DNA from: Gammaproteobacteria bacterium
GTDB lineage: Bacteria > Pseudomonadota > Gammaproteobacteria > Steroidobacterales > Woeseiaceae
Length of the DNA: 64,000 nucleotides
Assembly: GCA_013151645.1 (NCBI GenBank)
Contig: JAADHU010000029.1
Coordinates: 1 to 64,000 of the forward strand
Direction of reading: 5' to 3'
Part shown: positions 60,653 through 64,000 of the stretch, piece by piece
How the letters are laid out: each line of letters opens with the position of its first letter
How positions within the stretch are numbered: position 1 is the first letter of the stretch
Notes under the pieces: model-generated
What the model saw: the letters and a program-made list of their open reading frames with translations, nothing else
Database searches by the model: none
What the model was told of the DNA's origin: nothing
Translations under genes and position numbers: made by a program

Positions 60653-61147
60653 ATGGCTGAAGCGGAAAACCAGCAGCGAATAATCCTCCTGCAGAAAATT
60701 TACATCAAGGACTTATCCTTTGAATCGCCCAACAGTCCGGACGTATTTACGGGCGGCCAGTGGTCGCCGAAAACGGACCTGAATCTGCGCAGTACACACA
60801 ACCACGTGCAAGACGACGTCCACGAGGTCATCCTGACAATTACCGTGAACGCAAAGCACGAAGACAAGACGCTCTTTCTGGTCGAAGTACAGCAGGCGGG
60901 ATTGTTTCAGATCACCGGCTATTCGAAACAAGAGTTCGACGCAATCGTTGGCACATTTTGTCCGAACACGCTGTTTCCGTACGCACGTGAAGCGGTCGCG
61001 GGTATTGTCGCGAAGGGTGGTTTTCCGGAGTTCCTCTTGCAGCCCATCAATTTCGATGCGCTCTATGCGGAATCGAAAAAGCAGGCCCAGGCACAGGCCG
61101 AAGCACAGCCCGTCGCCGGAAACGGGGGCGCGGAGACCAGCCACTGA
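60653..61147 (+). CDS. secB: Protein-export chaperone SecB
   Basis: Tetrameric chaperone that keeps preproteins unfolded and hands them to SecA. It is 164 residues. The family blocks FESPNSPDVF, VHEVILTITV and CPNTLFPYAREAVAGIVAKGGFPEFLLQPINFDALY are all present. The tail is Ala/Gln-rich. Its stop overlaps the probable gpsA start. Confidence 0.97.
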   Translation: MAEAENQQRIILLQKIYIKDLSFESPNSPDVFTGGQWSPKTDLNLRSTHNHVQDDVHEVILTITVNAKHEDKTLFLVEVQQAGLFQITGYSKQEFDAIVGTFCPNTLFPYAREAVAGIVAKGGFPEFLLQPINFDALYAESKKQAQAQAEAQPVAGNGGAETSH

Positions 61148-62166
61148 ACGCTCCGATCAAAAACGCCGCAGAGGCGGAGCCACTCGCCGTGCTCGGCGCT
61201 GGCTCCTGGGGTACTGCGCTTGCGCTGCAGTTTGCTCGCTGCGGACGCGCGGTTCGCCTGTGGGGTCGAAATCCCGACGACCTGGCAAAAATTTCCTCTG
61301 ACCGCGAGAACAAACGCTATCTGCCGGACGTACCTTTTCCGGACAGCCTGACGGGTGAACCGGTGCTGGCCACCTGCCTCGAAGGCGCGAGTGATGTTCT
61401 TGTCGCCGTCCCCAGTCACGGGCTTCGCGAAACGCTGATACTGATCAGGGATTCGCTCAGCCCAAAGGTGCGCGTCTGCTGGGCGACAAAGGGTTTCGAG
61501 CTCAGCTCCGGCAAACTCCCGCACCAGGTAGCGGAGGAGGTACTGGGCGCTGACCGGGCGATGGCGGTGTTGTCCGGTCCCACCTTTGCCAAGGAGGTCG
61601 GTATCGGTCTGCCAACCGCGCTAACGGTTGCCGCCACTGATGAGGATTTTGCCAACGATCTTGCACGCGGTCTTTCGTGCGAGAGTTTTCGTGCCTATAC
61701 CTCCACTGACATAATCGGTGTCGAGATTGGCGGAGCCGTCAAGAACGTACTCGCCATCGCCGCCGGCCTGTCCGATGGTCTGGGCTTTGGTGCTAATACA
61801 CGCATTGCCCTGATCAGCCGCGGTCTCGTCGAAATGACCCGCCTTGGCGTCGCACTCGGGGCGAAGCAGGACACTTTTATGGGTCTGGCGGGGATGGGCG
61901 ACCTGGTGCTCACCTGCACCGACAACCTGTCCCGTAACCGGCGCATGGGACTCGCGCTTGCGAGGGGCATGACTATCAATGAGGCGCAGGAAGAAATCCA
62001 ACAGGTTGTGGAAGGCGTACTGGCGGCCCGGGCGGTGCGCGAAGTTGCGCAGAAAATGCAGGTCGACATGCCGATCTGCGAAGAGGTCTATCGCATCCTT
62101 TACGAAGCGGTGCCGCCCAGGGATGCGGTTGCTTCACTCATGTCTCGCGCTATCACCTCGGAATAA
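61144..62166 (+). CDS. gpsA: Glycerol-3-phosphate dehydrogenase [NAD(P)+], probable CTG start
   Basis: Makes sn-glycerol 3-phosphate for phospholipid synthesis. Motifs: VLGAGSWGTALALQ, SGPTFAKEVGIGLPTAL, and KNVLAIAAGLSDGLGFGANTR with the catalytic Lys. The first ATG/GTG/TTG in frame is GTG 61189, but that would delete the first beta strand before GAGSWG. CTG 61144 restores a normal N-terminus (NAPIKNAAEAEPLAVLGAG). It overlaps the secB stop as CTGA and has GGAG 8 bases upstream, giving 340 residues. I therefore infer a CTG start; protein-level confirmation is lacking. Confidence 0.9.
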   Translation: MNAPIKNAAEAEPLAVLGAGSWGTALALQFARCGRAVRLWGRNPDDLAKISSDRENKRYLPDVPFPDSLTGEPVLATCLEGASDVLVAVPSHGLRETLILIRDSLSPKVRVCWATKGFELSSGKLPHQVAEEVLGADRAMAVLSGPTFAKEVGIGLPTALTVAATDEDFANDLARGLSCESFRAYTSTDIIGVEIGGAVKNVLAIAAGLSDGLGFGANTRIALISRGLVEMTRLGVALGAKQDTFMGLAGMGDLVLTCTDNLSRNRRMGLALARGMTINEAQEEIQQVVEGVLAARAVREVAQKMQVDMPICEEVYRILYEAVPPRDAVASLMSRAITSE

Positions 62167-62168
62167 GG

Positions 62169-62633
62169 TCAGGCGCCGTCGGCAAAATGGTGTTGTCGCC
62201 ATGCCTCGTAAACCAGCACGGCGGCCGCGTTGGATAGATTCAGGCTGCGACTTTGGGCACGCATCGGTATGCGCAGGCATTGCTGTTCCGGCAGCGACTC
62301 CAGTATGTCCGCGGGCAAGCCTCGCGTTTCCGGTCCGAGCAGAAAAGCGTCGCCGGCCTTGTATTCCGGTGCTGAATAGGGCGTTCGGCCACGGGTGCTG
62401 AGTGCGAAGACCCTTGGAGAAGCCAACGCCGCAAGACAAGTATCGAGCGTTTTGTGCGTCGTTACGGCTGCGAACTCCCGGTAATCCAGCCCGGCGCGTT
62501 TCAATCGTGGTTCATCGAGCTCGAAACCGAGCGGTTCAACCAGGTGCAGGCCAACTCCGGTATTCGCACACAGTCGAATGATGTTGCCGGTGTTGGGCGG
62601 AATTTCAGGTTCGTAGAGAATGAGGTTGAACAT
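62169..62633 (-). CDS. trmL: tRNA (cytidine(34)-2'-O)-methyltransferase TrmL
   Basis: SPOUT-class enzyme methylating the wobble nucleotide of leucine tRNAs. It is 154 residues starting MFNLILYEPEIPPNTGNIIRLC, with FLLGPETRGLP and the knot motif RIPMRAQSRSLNLSNAAAVLVYEAWRQ. The frame stays open well upstream of ATG 62633, but that extension has no homology. It converges with gpsA at 2 bases. Confidence 0.95.
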   Translation of the reverse strand: MFNLILYEPEIPPNTGNIIRLCANTGVGLHLVEPLGFELDEPRLKRAGLDYREFAAVTTHKTLDTCLAALASPRVFALSTRGRTPYSAPEYKAGDAFLLGPETRGLPADILESLPEQQCLRIPMRAQSRSLNLSNAAAVLVYEAWRQHHFADGA

Positions 62634-62739
62634 TAGGGCTTCGGGCGTCGGGACAATCACGCTAGAATGCATGATCGCCTGAGTCGATTCCAATCCGAAC
62701 TGCCAGCAACGTGATATCAGAGACAAGATTTCCCGCAAC

Positions 62740-63687
62740 GTGACCGAAACCAGCCACTCTTCAGACAACCCTCTCGCGACAGGTTTCTGTGGGCTCGCGC
62801 TTGATTCGCCGATTGTGCTGCTTTCCGGCTGCGTTGGTTTCGGTGAAGAATATACGCGCATTGAGGGCTTTTCCAATCGCGATGCCGGCGCCATTGTTCT
62901 GAAAGGAACGACCCGGGAACCGCGCCCCGGTAACCCGCCTCATCGCGTTTGCGAAACTCCGTCGGGAATGTTGAATGCGATCGGCCTGCAAAACCCGGGC
63001 ATGGACAAAGTTGTCGACGAAATTTTGCCGACCCTGGACTTTGGTGAAACACGTTTTATGGCGAACGTGTGCGGATCGACGATCGAAGATTACGCCGCCG
63101 TGACCCAGCGGTTCGATGATTCACCGATCGACGCCATCGAGATCAATATTTCCTGCCCGAACATCAAAGAGGGTGGCGTTTCATTCGGTAACTCTCCGGA
63201 AGCGTCTGCAAAAGTGGTCGCGGCCTGTCGCGCGAAGACCCGCAAACCACTCATCGCGAAGCTGTCGCCCAATCAAACGGACATCGCTGAAAATGCGCGG
63301 CGCTGCATCGAAGCCGGCGCCGACGGGCTCGCAGTCGTCAATACAATGATGGGCATGGCGATCGATATCGAACAACGCCGCCCGATTATCGGCAACATCC
63401 AGGGCGGCCTGTCAGGTCCCGCCATCAAGCCCATCGCGTTACTCAAGGTCAAACAGGTCTACGAGGTCGCCGGGCCACTGAATATTCCAATCATCGGCCA
63501 GGGCGGTATCGCCTGCGCGGAAGACGCGCTCGAATTCATCGTCGCTGGCGCTACGGCTGTGGGCCTGGGCACCGCCTTGTTCTACGATCCGCTACTGTGC
63601 AAAAAGGTGAACAAAGGCCTGCTCGACTACCTGCAGCGCCATGAGGTGTCGGCCATCACGGAGTTAGTCGGCAGCCTGAGTTACTAG
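62740..63687 (+). CDS. pyrD: Dihydroorotate dehydrogenase, class 1B-type catalytic subunit
   Basis: FMN enzyme oxidising dihydroorotate to orotate in pyrimidine synthesis. It is 315 residues. The sequence NISCPNIKEGGVSFGNSPE matches class 1B (Cys base, NAD-linked with PyrK) and not the membrane class 2 enzyme usual in gammaproteobacteria. LIAKLSPNQTDI, VVNTMMGMAID and IPIIGQGGIACAEDALEFI are the FMN/phosphate parts. It starts at GTG 62740. No pyrK is adjacent, so either PyrK is elsewhere or the electron acceptor differs. Confidence 0.82.
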   Translation: MTETSHSSDNPLATGFCGLALDSPIVLLSGCVGFGEEYTRIEGFSNRDAGAIVLKGTTREPRPGNPPHRVCETPSGMLNAIGLQNPGMDKVVDEILPTLDFGETRFMANVCGSTIEDYAAVTQRFDDSPIDAIEINISCPNIKEGGVSFGNSPEASAKVVAACRAKTRKPLIAKLSPNQTDIAENARRCIEAGADGLAVVNTMMGMAIDIEQRRPIIGNIQGGLSGPAIKPIALLKVKQVYEVAGPLNIPIIGQGGIACAEDALEFIVAGATAVGLGTALFYDPLLCKKVNKGLLDYLQRHEVSAITELVGSLSY

Positions 63688-63721
63688 CCCGCCGGACTCA
63701 ATACGCGGGTACCACGATCAA

Positions 63722-63737
63722 GGACACGCGCGTGTCC
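63722..63737. other. 16-bp perfect palindrome between pyrD and ntrC
   Basis: GGACACGCGCGTGTCC is fully self-complementary and lies between two convergent genes. Without flanking T-runs it is not an intrinsic terminator; it could be a protein-binding site or a transcript-end structure. Confidence 0.4.
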
Positions 63738-63753
63738 GTCCTGGAAACCATCC

Positions 63754-64000
63754 TCATTCAATCCCCAGCAGCCGAATTTTCCGCGTCAACGTATTGCGCC
63801 CCCATCCCAGCAACTTCGCCGCCTCCTGACGACGGCCGCACGCTTTCCGCAAGGCGATGCGGATCAGGGTTTTTTCGAACTCGGGAGTCGCGAGCTCCAG
63901 CAAAGGCTCCCCACGGTTGCTTGTTAGTTGTTGCTCGGCCCAACGCTCAAGATCGTGCGTCCAGTCCCCGGGATGTCTGCTGGCCGATTGTTGGCCACCC
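63754..64000 (-). CDS. glnG: Nitrogen regulator NtrC, C-terminal part (cut by window end)
   Basis: The last 81 codons of an NtrC-type sigma54 activator run off the right edge. The Fis-like DNA-binding helix-turn-helix is clear: FEKTLIRIALRKACGRRQE, then AAKLLGWGRNTLTRKI and LGIE at the stop, very close to E. coli NtrC. The receiver and AAA+ domains lie outside the window. Confidence 0.92.
   Translation of the reverse strand, partial: GGQQSASRHPGDWTHDLERWAEQQLTSNRGEPLLELATPEFEKTLIRIALRKACGRRQEAAKLLGWGRNTLTRKIRLLGIE

Noticed and set aside
61189-61191. GTG as the gpsA start
   Set aside because: It would remove the first beta strand of the NAD-binding fold; CTG 61144 gives the normal length and has a ribosome-binding site.
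63758-63943. Short minus-strand frame at the right edge
   Set aside because: It is out of frame with the real ntrC 3' end, whose Fis-like helix-turn-helix reads clearly in a neighbouring frame ending at 63754.

Overview
The window is about 64 kb of chromosomal core sequence from a gammaproteobacterium with moderately high G+C. The gene content supports this: pilMNOPQ-aroK-aroB, yicC-gmk-rpoZ-spoT-ridA-recG-ubiA, an aa3-type cytochrome oxidase cluster, tatABC, envC/yibN-grxC-secB-gpsA-trmL, and the end of ntrC. A marine or sediment lineage near Woeseiaceae, Steroidobacterales or Chromatiales would fit (TRAP transporter, large secreted-protein load), but the sequence alone does not fix the genus. 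I see no rRNA, tRNA, CRISPR array, prophage or intact insertion sequence.

Layout. 0-8 kb (minus): dgt, aroB, aroK and the type IV pilus alignment/secretin operon pilMNOPQ. 8.5-11.8 kb (plus): penicillin-binding protein 1A and a conserved hypothetical. 11.8-17.3 kb (minus): gltA, rpmE, hemW, rdgB, rph and a PP2C phosphatase. The rpmE promoter region carries an AT-rich stretch with a tight cluster of DnaA boxes. 17.5-25 kb (plus): the yicC...ubiA housekeeping run. 25-26.7 kb: comF and, divergent from it, a bioC-like methyltransferase. 27-33.6 kb: the cytochrome c oxidase operon with its assembly factors (CtaG, SURF1, an SCO-like protein, CyoE), but no heme A synthase.

33.7-38.6 kb is the most unusual region. 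An ECF sigma factor and a zinc-binding anti-sigma factor are followed by a secreted, extremely Asp-rich repeat protein. After a strong terminator come a TPR plus beta-barrel outer-membrane protein and a DUF1684 lipid-free exported protein. 38.9-46 kb holds uvrD, trkA-trkH and the TRAP permease pair. 46-49.8 kb holds a secreted NTR-like small protein, divergent from a secreted metzincin protease, and a Tat-type TRAP solute-binding lipoprotein. 49.9-54.6 kb holds an FkbM methyltransferase, a highly folded spacer before dtd, tatABC and a POT peptide transporter. 54.7-62.6 kb holds a protein with seven Kazal-like domains in an operon with a methyltransferase and yibQ, then ctpA and envC; divergent from these are yibN-grxC-secB-gpsA, with trmL opposite. 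The window ends with a class 1B-type dihydroorotate dehydrogenase and the ntrC 3' end.

Three small MITE-like inverted-repeat elements of two families sit exactly at CTAG tetranucleotides that also contain the TAG stop codon of the adjoining gene. gpsA appears to start at CTG. These, the sigma/poly-Asp cluster and the structured spacer before dtd are the main leads for novelty.
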